Shown: positions 42,077 to 51,450 of the stretch, in pieces
How the letters are laid out: every line of letters starts with the position of its first letter
How positions within the stretch are numbered: position 1 is the first letter of the stretch
Source: Ferdinandcohnia sp047246645
Lineage (GTDB): Bacteria > Bacillota > Bacilli > Bacillales > Bacillaceae_L
Assembly: GCF_047246645.1 (NCBI RefSeq)
Contig: NZ_JBFOKR010000003.1
Location: 1-64,000 of the forward strand
Length of the DNA stretch: 64,000 nt
Direction: 5' to 3'
The notes under the pieces: generated by a model
The model's database searches: none
Told to the model about the DNA's origin: nothing
What the model saw: the letters and a program-made list of their open reading frames with translations, nothing else
Translations under genes and position numbers: made by a program

Positions 42077-42409
42077 CTACACGATTTCTTCGATAGAGGT
42101 TTGTAAACTGAAAGGGTCACATTTGCATTTGCTTTCTATCTCTCTTGCAAACTCAAATGCTGAATGTATGGATGTAATTGGGTTTGAGAGGAAAAGGGGT
42201 TTGCAGTAATCAAAATATCCGTCTATATTTGATGGAAAGACAAATACCTTCCAATGATCTATTGTATTTCCGTTGTTTGACTCAAAACCTTCCATTGCAA
42301 TTAACCAATGAGTTGCAAAAGGATAATCAGTAAGAGAGAGCAGATCTTTTTGGGAAATGGGTATTAAAGGTTTTTGGTAAAATTCACTAAAATTTGGAAA
42401 CGTATTCAT
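42077..42409 (-). CDS. Uncharacterised 110-aa protein
   Basis: The soluble 110-residue protein has many Phe, Tyr and Pro residues and a C-terminal CKCDPF pair of cysteines. There is no signal peptide or membrane segment. The SD AAAGGAGTG lies before the ATG. I do not recognise a family. It lies alone between the fix operon (convergent) and an MFS gene on the same strand that has its own terminator. The region 41925-42076 holds no gene. Confidence 0.6.
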   Translation of the reverse strand: MNTFPNFSEFYQKPLIPISQKDLLSLTDYPFATHWLIAMEGFESNNGNTIDHWKVFVFPSNIDGYFDYCKPLFLSNPITSIHSAFEFAREIESKCKCDPFSLQTSIEEIV

Positions 42410-42564
42410 TTTTAAACACTCCTTTCAAATAAATAATTTATTTTTCTTTTCGACATGGCAGTTTCTTTATAAATACATTATATGTAAAGTTTTTAATGTG
42501 ATGAAATAAATTTTTTGATTTTTCGGAAAAAGTTCATAAAGCCATGAAGATTTTCTGAACTTAA

Positions 42565-42590
42565 AAAAGGACGCAGCTTTGCGTCCTTTT
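42565..42590 (-). terminator. Terminator of the MFS transporter gene
   Basis: AAAAGGACGCA pairs with TGCGTCCTTTT. On the minus strand the stem runs into TTTTTT after the MFS stop. Confidence 0.85.
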
Positions 42591-42656
42591 ATGTTAGAAA
42601 ATATATTTTAGCACAATGCTTTACTTCAGTTATTCCTCAAATCAATTGCTCTCTGT

Positions 42657-43892
42657 TTATGCATTATTCCATTCATTTAGCTTATGATCAGATGGTAAAA
42701 GGAATGCGAGTAAACCTAAAATTGGTAAGAAACCAAGTAATATAATGGTTGGTGTAAGGCCAATGAGATCTGCAAGAGCACCGATAGCAATTGAACCGAT
42801 AGCTCCCATACCGAAAGCGAGCCCTACAATTAATCCGGACATCGTTCCTATTTTTCCTGGCAGTAGTTCTTGTGCATAAACAACGGTTACACTAAAACTA
42901 GACAATAGGATGAATCCAATAACAGCAACTATTACGTATGCAATATATGGTCCGACAAAAGGCAAGATAATGGCAAGTGGTGCAGTACCTAAAAGTGAAA
43001 CTAATATAACATTTCGTTTGCCAAACTTATCAGCTAGTGGGCCACCAAAGAATGTCCCTACAGCACCGGTTGCTAAGAAAAGAAAAATATAAACTTGAGC
43101 TAAGGAAATCGAATATTGATACTTTTCAATAATATAAAAAGAATAAAAGCTTGTAATGCTAGACATATACCAAGAACGGGCAAAAACGATAAAAACGATA
43201 ATAATTAATGCTAACTTAATAGCCTTTGAGTTTTGAGAGTTTGTCTCAGCTGATCGAATTACTTTCTTCTTTCCATTAACCTTTTTTAATGTTTGTGAAT
43301 ACCAACGTGCTATATAAATAAGTAATCCAACAGCAAGAGCGGCTACTAATGAAAACCAAATCGCTCCAAACTGCCCAAGAGGTACAAGGATTAAAGCGGT
43401 TATGACTGGAGCTAGTGCTTGCCCGGAGTTTCCACCTACTTGATAAATTGATTGTGCCAATCCGCGTCTACTCCCAGCTGCCATGTAAGCTACTCTTGAT
43501 CCTTCTGGGTGAAATACTGCTGAACCAATTCCAATACATAAAACAGAGAGAATAATGGTAGTAAATGTTGGCGAAATGGATAACCCAATTACACCAAAAA
43601 ATGTAAAGGTTAAACCAATTGGCAATGCGTAGGGCATTGGTTTTTTATCTGTATACCAACCAACTACTGGTTGGGCAACTGAGGAAACGATTTGAAGTGC
43701 AAAGGAAATGAGGCCAAGTTGGGTAAAGGTTAAGCCCATTGATTTTTCTAAAATAGGAAACATTGCTGGAATTATTGCCTGTATTGAATCATTCAACATA
43801 TGGCAAATACCTATAATGAAAAGTATCCCGTAAATCGTTTTCTGTTCATTAGAAGCTGAACTCGTAGGTGTTTGTGTTTTAGCTGCTAACAT
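42657..43892 (-). CDS. MFS transporter, fosmidomycin-resistance (Fsr) family
   Basis: The 411-residue protein has about 12 membrane helices and the Fsr-type N-terminus CHMLNDSIQAIIPAMFPIL. GSAVFHPEGSR and QVGGNSGQALAP in helices 4-5 are further family markers. It is probably a proton-coupled efflux pump for small molecules. Substrates other than fosmidomycin are likely in Bacillus and cannot be read. It is monocistronic, with an AAGGAGAATT SD. Confidence 0.85.
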   Translation of the reverse strand: MLAAKTQTPTSSASNEQKTIYGILFIIGICHMLNDSIQAIIPAMFPILEKSMGLTFTQLGLISFALQIVSSVAQPVVGWYTDKKPMPYALPIGLTFTFFGVIGLSISPTFTTIILSVLCIGIGSAVFHPEGSRVAYMAAGSRRGLAQSIYQVGGNSGQALAPVITALILVPLGQFGAIWFSLVAALAVGLLIYIARWYSQTLKKVNGKKKVIRSAETNSQNSKAIKLALIIIVFIVFARSWYMSSITSFYSFYIIEKYQYSISLAQVYIFLFLATGAVGTFFGGPLADKFGKRNVILVSLLGTAPLAIILPFVGPYIAYVIVAVIGFILLSSFSVTVVYAQELLPGKIGTMSGLIVGLAFGMGAIGSIAIGALADLIGLTPTIILLGFLPILGLLAFLLPSDHKLNEWNNA

Positions 43893-44171
43893 TTTAATTC
43901 TCCTTTGTTCGCCATTAGATGTAAAAAGTCAATTTATCAAACAAGACTTTATGAAATTTTTGAGTGAGTTCCGTTTAATCCCAAAAGTTCCATTGATATA
44001 TACTCTATAAAAAACCTTTTTCTTATTTTTGTAAAGGAATAAATGATTATAATTCAATAGTTTTCTAGACAAAACTCGACAATTTATTTCCCGGGCTATA
44101 CCTTTACCTTATTTGAAATTTCTGATAAATTTAAGGGTGTAACAGCATTCTTGAAGAGGAGGAAGCAGCAG

Positions 44172-45119
44172 ATGAAGTATAGAAGATTGGGTAGGTCGGG
44201 CCTAAAGGTCAGTGAGATCAGTCTAGGAAGCTGGCTAACTTTTGGGAAAACTGTAGATGAAAGCAATGCAACGAAAACGATACATAAAGCCTACGAGTTA
44301 GGCGTTAATTTTTTTGATTCAGCAAATGTGTATGAAAGGGGAGAAGGAGAACGGATTCTGGCTAATGCGTTAAAAGAATTTCCACGAACATCTTATGTCA
44401 TTACAACAAAAGCATACTGGCCAATGGGCGATGGACCAAATGATCGAGGGCTTTCAAGAAAACATATCATGGAACAAGTCCATGCTAGTCTTCAGAGAAT
44501 GAACCTTGATTATGTAGATGTGTTCTATTGTCATCGTTATGATCATGACACTCCAGTAGATGAAACCTTACGAGCAATTGATGATTTAATTAGACAAGGT
44601 AAGATATTATATGCTGGTGTAAGTGAATGGTCTGCTGCTCAAATTCAGGAAGCCGTAACAATTGCTGATAAATATCTTTTAGATAGAATTATAGTTAACC
44701 AACCACAATATAATATGTTTCATCGTGACATTGAGGATGAAATTATACCTGTTTGTGAGAAAAATGGTATTTCTCAGGTGGTATTTTCGCCATTAGCGCA
44801 AGGAGTACTTACCGGAAAATATAAAGGTGGTACCATCCCAACGGGCAGTAGAGGAGCAAATGAACAGGTTAACGGGTGGGTTAAGAAAATTATAAATGAT
44901 ATAGTGTTAACGAAATTAGATCGACTCGAAGAACTCGCACAAGAGATTGGTATAACTTTACCTGAATTAGCGTTATCCTGGATATTAAGACAACATAATG
45001 TAGCCAGTACACTGGTTGGTGCATCTAATCCTGAGCAAATTGAAGCAAATGTAAAAGCATCTGAAATTATACTAGGCTTTGATGAGATTAAAAGAGTAGA
45101 AGAAATATTAACCATTTGA
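44172..45119 (+). CDS. Aldo/keto reductase
   Basis: 315 residues from ATG 44172, behind GAGGAGGAAG; an upstream TTG at 44151 would place the SD inside the gene. The TIM-barrel NADPH enzyme shows the catalytic Asp/Tyr in NFFDSANVYERGEGERIL, Lys in VITTKAYW and His in DVFYCHRYDHDTP. It is closest in style to the KCNAB/YghZ-like subfamily (LGSWLTFG start). The physiological substrate is unknown. Confidence 0.88.
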   Translation: MKYRRLGRSGLKVSEISLGSWLTFGKTVDESNATKTIHKAYELGVNFFDSANVYERGEGERILANALKEFPRTSYVITTKAYWPMGDGPNDRGLSRKHIMEQVHASLQRMNLDYVDVFYCHRYDHDTPVDETLRAIDDLIRQGKILYAGVSEWSAAQIQEAVTIADKYLLDRIIVNQPQYNMFHRDIEDEIIPVCEKNGISQVVFSPLAQGVLTGKYKGGTIPTGSRGANEQVNGWVKKIINDIVLTKLDRLEELAQEIGITLPELALSWILRQHNVASTLVGASNPEQIEANVKASEIILGFDEIKRVEEILTI

Positions 45120-45188
45120 TAATAAAAACGTTGCTTCGTGTCCTTATGGGATATTAAAAGTAAGACATAGCTAGTGAATATAAAATAA

Positions 45189-45222
45189 TCACCCCCAGAG
45201 TTGCAATCTAACTCTGGGGGTG
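45189..45222 (+). terminator. Bidirectional terminator between the aldo/keto reductase gene and kinD
   Basis: TCACCCCCAGAGTT pairs perfectly with AACTCTGGGGGTGA around a 6-base loop, between convergent genes. Confidence 0.9.
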
Positions 45223-45226
45223 AATT

Positions 45227-46735
45227 TTAATCTTCAGTATTACTCTTCGGAAACTTCACCTGTACGATTGTACCTTGTCCCTCTTTACTATCTATTGCTA
45301 TAGATCCGTTGTACATATCAACAATTCGTTTGCAAATAACTAAGCCCAACCCAGTTCCTGTTTCTTTATTTGTATAAAAAGGAGTGAATAGTTTCGATAA
45401 CTGACGTTTAGGTATTCCCATACCGGTATCAATAAACTCGATAACACAATCAGTTGTATCTTGAGATAATACTATTCTTAATGAACCACCCTTATTTTCC
45501 ATAGATTCGATTGCGTTTTTAGAAATGTTTAACACGAGTTGTTTAATATGGTCTTTTACACAAGTAATATAAACAGGGTTTGAAAGCTGTACATTAAATT
45601 CTACGTTATAATGATTTGCTTCAGATTGAATAATTGGTTCCAGGTCTTTGATAACTCTGGTAACGTCAAAAGAGTTTACTATATCGGCTGTTGGTTTACC
45701 TAAGATTAAAAACTCATTTACAATATCATTTATCCTAGTAATCTCCTGTTGAATAACAGAAAAATAAAATTGGTCAGATGGATCTTTATGTCTTTCACTT
45801 AATAGCTGTATTAGTCCCTTTATTCCTGTAAGAGGGTTTTTTATTTCATGTGCTGTACTGGCAGCTAATGTCCCAACTAATTCAAGTTTTTGTGTTTCAT
45901 TCTCTGCTCGTTCTTTTCGTGCTTGCCTTTTAAGCATCATATACTTAATTAAGAGAAATAAAATATGGGTAAATATCAACACTAGAATAAAAAACAAGCC
46001 AGAGTTTATAAAAAATATTCTACGATCTTTTGTATCTATAATAGCCTTTCCTTCAATAGTCCAATCTACATTTTCAAGTCTACTTCGAATAATTGGAGCT
46101 TCAATATCATTGAAATCATTATTGGTACTTATCAGCAACTCATTATCTGAATCGGAAACTCTGATAAGATTATCCGGTGTTAAGACTTTAATAATGTTCT
46201 CTAAGTAGTCTAATCGGATACTAACAAGTAAAACGCCATTAAGATCGGAATCGTTCAAAATTGGAGTTGCAATCGTAACAATATATCGTCCTGTTATTCC
46301 CCCTGTATGTGCCGTTGAAACTCTTGTTTCTTTTGTCTGAAGTACCTGTTGGAAATACTCCCTTTCATAAACATTTACCTTGTTCTTTAAGTTCAGGGAG
46401 GTAACAAGAATGTCTCCATTAAGATTTGCCAAATGAAGCCCTGAATATCGTTTATCTTTTCCTTGTATCGTAGTAAGCAAACTTTTTATTTCATCTTCAT
46501 GGTTTTTGCTCTGTAAAACAAGACTAAGAGTCTCAGCACTTGCGATAGTCTCACCCATAAAACTATCAAGGTAGTTTTTATGAAAGGTAACAATATCACT
46601 TATTTCCTCTGCATGAGCCCTTTGGGTGTACTCGTTATGTATTCTAATAAAACCAATTGTACTTAAAAGCGTTGGTAAAATTACTAAAAGGATATAAATA
46701 TATATGTCTTTCGTTGCTAGTGATTTAATTTTCAC
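45227..46735 (-). CDS. kinD: Sensor histidine kinase with extracellular Cache-type domain, KinD-like
   Basis: 502 residues from GTG 46735 (SD AAGGAGAT); a 37-residue longer frame lacks support. Order: membrane helix (about 10-30), an extracellular double-Cache-like sensor (about 35-240, RYIVTIATPIL), a second helix (about 245-270), the HisKA box STAHEIKNPLTGIKGLIQLL with the phospho-His, and a HATPase domain (GMGIPKRQLSKLFTPF, GTGLGL). No response regulator is adjacent, as for phosphorelay kinases. Length (B. subtilis KinD is 506 aa), domain layout and position near spo0E-motAB-clpE all point to KinD, which feeds phosphate to Spo0F/Spo0A. Confidence 0.82.
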   Translation of the reverse strand: MKIKSLATKDIYIYILLVILPTLLSTIGFIRIHNEYTQRAHAEEISDIVTFHKNYLDSFMGETIASAETLSLVLQSKNHEDEIKSLLTTIQGKDKRYSGLHLANLNGDILVTSLNLKNKVNVYEREYFQQVLQTKETRVSTAHTGGITGRYIVTIATPILNDSDLNGVLLVSIRLDYLENIIKVLTPDNLIRVSDSDNELLISTNNDFNDIEAPIIRSRLENVDWTIEGKAIIDTKDRRIFFINSGLFFILVLIFTHILFLLIKYMMLKRQARKERAENETQKLELVGTLAASTAHEIKNPLTGIKGLIQLLSERHKDPSDQFYFSVIQQEITRINDIVNEFLILGKPTADIVNSFDVTRVIKDLEPIIQSEANHYNVEFNVQLSNPVYITCVKDHIKQLVLNISKNAIESMENKGGSLRIVLSQDTTDCVIEFIDTGMGIPKRQLSKLFTPFYTNKETGTGLGLVICKRIVDMYNGSIAIDSKEGQGTIVQVKFPKSNTED

Positions 46736-46890
46736 TTGTAATCTCCTTACCGACAATCGAATGAATTTATTATAACAAAACGGTAGAAAAAGGAGAATAT
46801 GTCGTTTTTTCTGTACAATGGTAAAATAGAGTTGACCTACATCCACAATTTGTTTACGGTAAAATAGTTAATTTTAAGGAGGGAATGTAA

Positions 46891-47700
46891 GTGAATTGGA
46901 ATGAAGTATATCAAACGGCAATTGAATGGACAGAGAAAGCTGGTGAAATTCTTCGAAATGCAACGCAGGAGATTATCCATGTTGAATATAAGACTTCAGC
47001 TGCTGATCTAGTTACAAATAAAGATAAAGAAATTGAAAAGTTTTTTATGGACCATATTTCGGAAAAGTTTCCTTCCCATTTTCTCTTAGGAGAAGAGGGC
47101 CTAGCTAAGGATCAAGAGTATATTGCAGAGGATGAAATAGTTTGGATCGTCGATCCTATAGACGGCACAACAAACTTTGTCCATCAGAAACGAAACTTTG
47201 CAATATCTGTTGCCGTGTATGAAAAAGGCCAACCACGAATTGGAATTGTATACGATCCTATTGCGGGGGAAATGTTTCATGCACAAGATGGCAAAGGAGC
47301 TTTCTTAAACGACAAGCAATTACCTCAGATACGGGCAAAGTCTTTAGAAGAGGCAAATATTAGTATTAATCAACTCTGGCTAGTACCGAATGATAAGGTA
47401 GATCATACTCTTTTTACAGAGGTTGTTCAAAAAGCTCGAGGTACTCGTTACATTGGTTCTGCAGCATTAGAAATTGTTTATGTTGCTTGTGAAAGGTTAG
47501 ATACATATGTTGATTTCCGATTATCACCGTGGGATATTGCTGGTGGTATGGTGATATTGAATGAAGTTGGTGGTGTTATGAAGGATTTGAATAACAATAC
47601 TTTTTCTGTTTTTACGCCAGGAACAACATTATTTTCAAATAGTAAGGTGTTAGATGAAATTCTCCTACATGTTGAGTGTAAACTAGGAAAAAAGCACTAA
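46891..47700 (+). CDS. Inositol monophosphatase family protein (SuhB/YktC-like)
   Basis: The 269-residue Mg-dependent phosphatase shows the metal-binding motifs GEEG (about 69-72), WIVDPIDGTTNFVH (about 87-100) and SPWDIAGGMVILNEVGG. It probably hydrolyses inositol-1-phosphate or related sugar phosphates. The GTG start follows AAGGAGGG. It stands alone, divergent from kinD. Confidence 0.9.
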   Translation: MNWNEVYQTAIEWTEKAGEILRNATQEIIHVEYKTSAADLVTNKDKEIEKFFMDHISEKFPSHFLLGEEGLAKDQEYIAEDEIVWIVDPIDGTTNFVHQKRNFAISVAVYEKGQPRIGIVYDPIAGEMFHAQDGKGAFLNDKQLPQIRAKSLEEANISINQLWLVPNDKVDHTLFTEVVQKARGTRYIGSAALEIVYVACERLDTYVDFRLSPWDIAGGMVILNEVGGVMKDLNNNTFSVFTPGTTLFSNSKVLDEILLHVECKLGKKH

Positions 47701-47714
47701 TTTCGTAATGTTTC

Positions 47715-47753
47715 TGTAAACCTTTTGTAAAATATTATAAAATTGTGTCGAAA
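47715..47753 (+). promoter_or_regulatory. PhoP-box-like direct repeats upstream of phnD
   Basis: TGTAAA occurs at 47715 and 47726 with weaker copies ATAAAA at 47737 and TCGAAA at 47748, an exact 11-base period. The complement TTTACA fits the Bacillus PhoP~P hexamer TT(A/C/T)A(C/T)A. A TATAAT -10 at 47771-47776 puts the array at about -68 to -30, the usual activator position. Confidence 0.5.
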
Positions 47754-47820
47754 TTAGCAATATTTTAATATATAATAAAAAAGGTTTTACTTTTACTATA
47801 TTCCTAGGAGGAGAGAGAGA

Positions 47821-48750
47821 ATGAAAAAGTTTTTAGCAATGCTTTTGGCACTTGGGTTACTTTTAGCCGTTACAGCATGTGGTGCTTCAGAAGAAGGATC
47901 AGATGATGAAAAAGCAAACGGTGGAGAAGGGGAAAAGACTGAAGAAATTACTGAATTAACTATGGGCTTCATCCCTTCACAAGAAGCTGACACAATTGCA
48001 GACAATGTTAAACCGCTTGAAGAGTACTTAAGTGAACAGCTTGGAGTGCCTGTTAAGGCAGAAGTTATGATTGACTTCGTTGGTCTTGTAGAAGGTATGA
48101 GAACTGGACAAGTTGATATTGGCTTTACAAATCCATTTGGTTATGTACAAGCTAAAGAACGTGCGGATGTAGATGTTTTAGTTAAAGCGATTCGTCATGG
48201 ATCAGATAAATATAAAGCACAATACGTTGCAGCTGCTGACTCTAAATTAAACTCTGTTGAGGATATAGTTGCTACAGAAGGTCTAACTTGGGCATACGGT
48301 GACCCACTTTCAACTTCTGGATTCTTATTTCCAGCTTCACAGTTAATGGAAATGGGAATTGAAAACCTTGATACATTCTTTAATCAAACAGCAGTACAAA
48401 GTCATGATAATGCAGCACTTGCTGTATTAGATGGTTCAGCAGATTTTGCTACAACTTTTACTGATGTTCGTGACAACCTAGAAAAAGATATTCCAGACGT
48501 AAAAGAAAAATTAAAAGTAATTGGTTTTACAGATGAAATTCCTAATGATGGAGTATCAGTTCGTAAAGACCTACCTGAAGATATGAAGAATAAAATTAGA
48601 GAAGCCTTCTTAGCGATTAACGACAATCCTGAAGTATTAAAAGTTATGAATGAAGTTTATACTTGGGATGGAATTGCAGAAGCTAAAGACGAAGAGTTTG
48701 ACGTTGTTCGCGATGTTTATAACAAATTTAAAGATCAACTAGGTGAATAA
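47821..48750 (+). CDS. phnD: Phosphate/phosphite/phosphonate ABC transporter binding lipoprotein
   Basis: The 309-residue lipoprotein has a lipobox of the LAVTAC type (Cys20) and a Gly/Glu-rich linker. The PhnD-type ligand-binding domain is recognisable: FIPSQEADTIADNVKPLEEYL, GQVDIGFTNPFGYV and AVLDGSADFATTFTDV. It captures oxyanions of phosphorus for import by PhnC/PhnE. It is followed by a hairpin and then phnC-E-E. No C-P lyase genes are present in the window. Confidence 0.92.
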   Translation: MKKFLAMLLALGLLLAVTACGASEEGSDDEKANGGEGEKTEEITELTMGFIPSQEADTIADNVKPLEEYLSEQLGVPVKAEVMIDFVGLVEGMRTGQVDIGFTNPFGYVQAKERADVDVLVKAIRHGSDKYKAQYVAAADSKLNSVEDIVATEGLTWAYGDPLSTSGFLFPASQLMEMGIENLDTFFNQTAVQSHDNAALAVLDGSADFATTFTDVRDNLEKDIPDVKEKLKVIGFTDEIPNDGVSVRKDLPEDMKNKIREAFLAINDNPEVLKVMNEVYTWDGIAEAKDEEFDVVRDVYNKFKDQLGE

Positions 48751-48770
48751 TCCTTTACCTATATAAATGT

Positions 48771-48808
48771 ATAAAGAGAGAGAGGAGCCATCTTCTCTCT
48801 TTTTTATC
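48771..48808 (+). terminator. Intercistronic attenuating terminator between phnD and phnC
   Basis: AAAGAGAGAGAGGAG pairs with TTCTCTCTTTT and is followed by Ts. No clear promoter is needed for phnC if read-through occurs, so this hairpin would make the binding protein more abundant than the membrane parts. Confidence 0.7.
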
Positions 48809-48927
48809 AGATTGCGGAAATTTTGAGAAATAGGTCTCATTAAACTACTTTTTGTCTACCTAATTTTAGTGGGATGTAAATAAACCTACTTGTTAGATTT
48901 ACTTTAAGAATGTAAAGGAGTAAGAAC

Positions 48928-49698
48928 ATGATTGAATTTAAAAATGTTTCTTTAACTTACCCGAATGGCCATCAAGGCTTAAAAAATATTAATGTTACGA
49001 TTAATCCTGGTGAATTTGTTGTTGTAGTAGGTTTATCTGGCGCAGGAAAATCCACTTTTATCAGAAGCATTAACCAATTGGTTAAACCTACTGATGGAGA
49101 GTTATTGATAGATGGAAAGAATACATTGAAATATAAAGAAAAAGATCTTAAGAACTTACGAAAAACGATTGGTATGATTTTTCAAAACTATAATCTTGTA
49201 AATCGTATGTCCGTTCTTCGAAACGTATTAACTGGTAGACTTGGTCATATAGGTACAATAAAGAGTCTCCTTGGTCTTTTTTCTCAGGAAGACAAGGAAT
49301 TAGCGATAGAGAACCTGAAACGTGTTGGAATTGAAGAAAAGGCTTATACACGTGCTGACCAACTAAGTGGTGGGCAGCAACAACGTGTAAGTATTGCACG
49401 TGCGTTAACTCAAAAGCCGAAATATATTTTGGCTGATGAGCCTGTGGCGAGTCTTGATCCTCCAACTTCACATATTGTTATGAGAGATTTAAAAAGAATT
49501 AACAAAGACTTAGGTATTACAACAATCGTTAACCTTCACTTTATTGATATGGCAATGGAATACGCAGACAGAATTATTGGTATGAGAGCAGGAGAGATTG
49601 TTTTTGATGGTCCCGCATCGACTGTAACAGAAAAAACCTTCGAGGAAATATATGGTCGTCCTATTAAGGATGATGATATCCGCGGGAGTGTTGAATAA
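48928..49698 (+). CDS. phnC: Phosphonate-type ABC transporter ATP-binding protein
   Basis: The 256-residue ATPase has Walker A GLSGAGKST (34-42), Q-loop IFQNYNLVNRMSV, signature LSGGQQQRVSIARAL and Walker B ILADEPVASLDP. The sequence is of PhnC type. The stop overlaps phnE1 by one base (TAATG). Confidence 0.94.
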   Translation: MIEFKNVSLTYPNGHQGLKNINVTINPGEFVVVVGLSGAGKSTFIRSINQLVKPTDGELLIDGKNTLKYKEKDLKNLRKTIGMIFQNYNLVNRMSVLRNVLTGRLGHIGTIKSLLGLFSQEDKELAIENLKRVGIEEKAYTRADQLSGGQQQRVSIARALTQKPKYILADEPVASLDPPTSHIVMRDLKRINKDLGITTIVNLHFIDMAMEYADRIIGMRAGEIVFDGPASTVTEKTFEEIYGRPIKDDDIRGSVE

Positions 49699-50507
49699 TG
49701 AGTAAACAAGCTGATCCAATAAAAAAGAAAATACCTGTTGTACCATTGCGTGCTAAGACCACAATTGGCAGTATTTTAACAGTTGTTATTGGTATATATA
49801 TTGTATCTGCGATATTTACTGAAGCTTACCCAGATCGAATTATTGAGGGGATGCCTCACGTAATTGCCTTTGTTGTAAACGACTTATTTCCACCAAACTT
49901 AGGCTATGCTGATACGGTGTTAAAAAGTTTAATAGAAACGTGGAATATGGCACTACTAAGTACCACATTATCAGCAATCGTTGCATTACCAATTAGTTTT
50001 TTTGCAGCATCTAATATCAATAAGAAGAAGGGTTTTTATAAAGTAGTTCGTTTCTTTTTAAATATCCTTCGTACAATTCCAGAGTTAATCCTAGCTGTTA
50101 TTTTAGTTGCATTAGTTGGTATTGGAGCTTTGGCAGGTATATTAGCACTTTTCATATTCTCAGTGGGGATTTTAGCGAAGCTAATTAGTGAAACAATCGA
50201 AGCAATTGACCCTAATCCATTAGAAGCAATTAGAGCAACTGGTGGAAATGTGATTCAAGTCATATGGTATGGTGTTTTACCACAAATCATGCCACACTTT
50301 ACATCTTATTCATTGTATGTATTAGAAATTAATGTTCGTGCTTCAGTTGTCTTAGGATTTGTTGGTGCTGGTGGTATTGGTTTAATCCTGAAAAAACAAC
50401 TAGCCATGTTTAATTTTGATAACGTCTCAACAATAGTCATCATGACGTTTATAGCGGTTACGATTATTGACTTTGTAAGTAACCGGGTAAGGGAGCGATT
50501 GATGTAA
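49698..50507 (+). CDS. phnE: Phosphonate-type ABC transporter permease 1
   Basis: The 269-residue permease has a long N-terminal helix followed by the BPD-type bundle and EAA loop (EAIRATGGNVIQVIWYGVLPQIMPH). It overlaps the second permease gene by one base, forming a heterodimeric channel. Confidence 0.92.
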   Translation: MSKQADPIKKKIPVVPLRAKTTIGSILTVVIGIYIVSAIFTEAYPDRIIEGMPHVIAFVVNDLFPPNLGYADTVLKSLIETWNMALLSTTLSAIVALPISFFAASNINKKKGFYKVVRFFLNILRTIPELILAVILVALVGIGALAGILALFIFSVGILAKLISETIEAIDPNPLEAIRATGGNVIQVIWYGVLPQIMPHFTSYSLYVLEINVRASVVLGFVGAGGIGLILKKQLAMFNFDNVSTIVIMTFIAVTIIDFVSNRVRERLM

Positions 50508-51301
50508 TGAGTAAGCCAACAGAATTATTAAAACCGCCAGCAAAAAAAGGGAAATGGAAGATTGTTGTTATTTCTATTGTATTACTGTATTTATACTATA
50601 TTGCTTTTACTATGACAGATTTAACATATAGAGGTTCTACTTTAAGTCCAGCAACCATATTTAAGAGACTTTTTTGGGATCCATTTTTCATGCCAGAAAT
50701 TCATGCGAAAATACCCGAGTATGCTTACTACATGTTGGAATCTATACTAATTGCATATGCAGGTACATTAATTGCAGCTATCTTAGCAATCCCTTTTGGT
50801 TTCTTGGCTGCAAGAAATATCTCGAAGGTTGCAACGTTAGGTAAATGGATACTTAACGGAATAAGAGCATTCCCAGAAATTATGCTTGCGATTATCTTCG
50901 TTGCTGCTGTAGGTATTGGACCTTATGCAGGTGTACTAGCTGTAGGTATCCACTCCATTGGAATGCTAGGCAAGCTATACTCAGAAGTAGTCGAATCAAT
51001 TGATATGAAGGTACTTGAAGCATTAAAAGCAAATGGAGCAAATCGTATCCAAGTAATTTGGTTCGGAGTCATTCCACAAATTATTCCGCAGTTCTCTAAC
51101 TACGCCATGTACCGTTTCGAAGTTGACGTGCGTTCGTCAACAATCTTAGGGATAGTTGGAGCGGGTGGTATTGGTGCACCATTAATTATTGCTTCAATGC
51201 AACGTAACTGGGAACAAGTTGGTATGATGTTAATCATTATTATCGTTGTTGTTACCATCATTGACTTAATAAGTGGGAAAATCCGTAGTAAGATTGTTTA
51301 A
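50507..51301 (+). CDS. phnE: Phosphonate-type ABC transporter permease 2
   Basis: The 264-residue paralogue of the preceding permease has the EAA loop EALKANGANRIQVIWFGVIPQIIPQ and the same TM pattern. Two unequal PhnE copies in one operon are common in Bacillaceae. It is the last gene before the terminator. Confidence 0.92.
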   Translation: MSKPTELLKPPAKKGKWKIVVISIVLLYLYYIAFTMTDLTYRGSTLSPATIFKRLFWDPFFMPEIHAKIPEYAYYMLESILIAYAGTLIAAILAIPFGFLAARNISKVATLGKWILNGIRAFPEIMLAIIFVAAVGIGPYAGVLAVGIHSIGMLGKLYSEVVESIDMKVLEALKANGANRIQVIWFGVIPQIIPQFSNYAMYRFEVDVRSSTILGIVGAGGIGAPLIIASMQRNWEQVGMMLIIIIVVVTIIDLISGKIRSKIV

Positions 51302-51314
51302 TAATATGTTGTTT

Positions 51315-51343
51315 AGCACTTTCTTATAGAAAGTGCTTTTTTA
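51315..51343 (+). terminator. Terminator of the phn operon
   Basis: AGCACTTTCT pairs with AGAAAGTGCT around TAT, followed by TTTTTT. Confidence 0.92.
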
Positions 51344-51450
51344 AATTATAGCGGTTTATGTAAAACAGTTTGGCTCTATGTTATAAATTTTGTGTATACT
51401 AAGTATGGGAATATTTATCGGCTATTAATATATAGAAGAGGTAACTTGAA

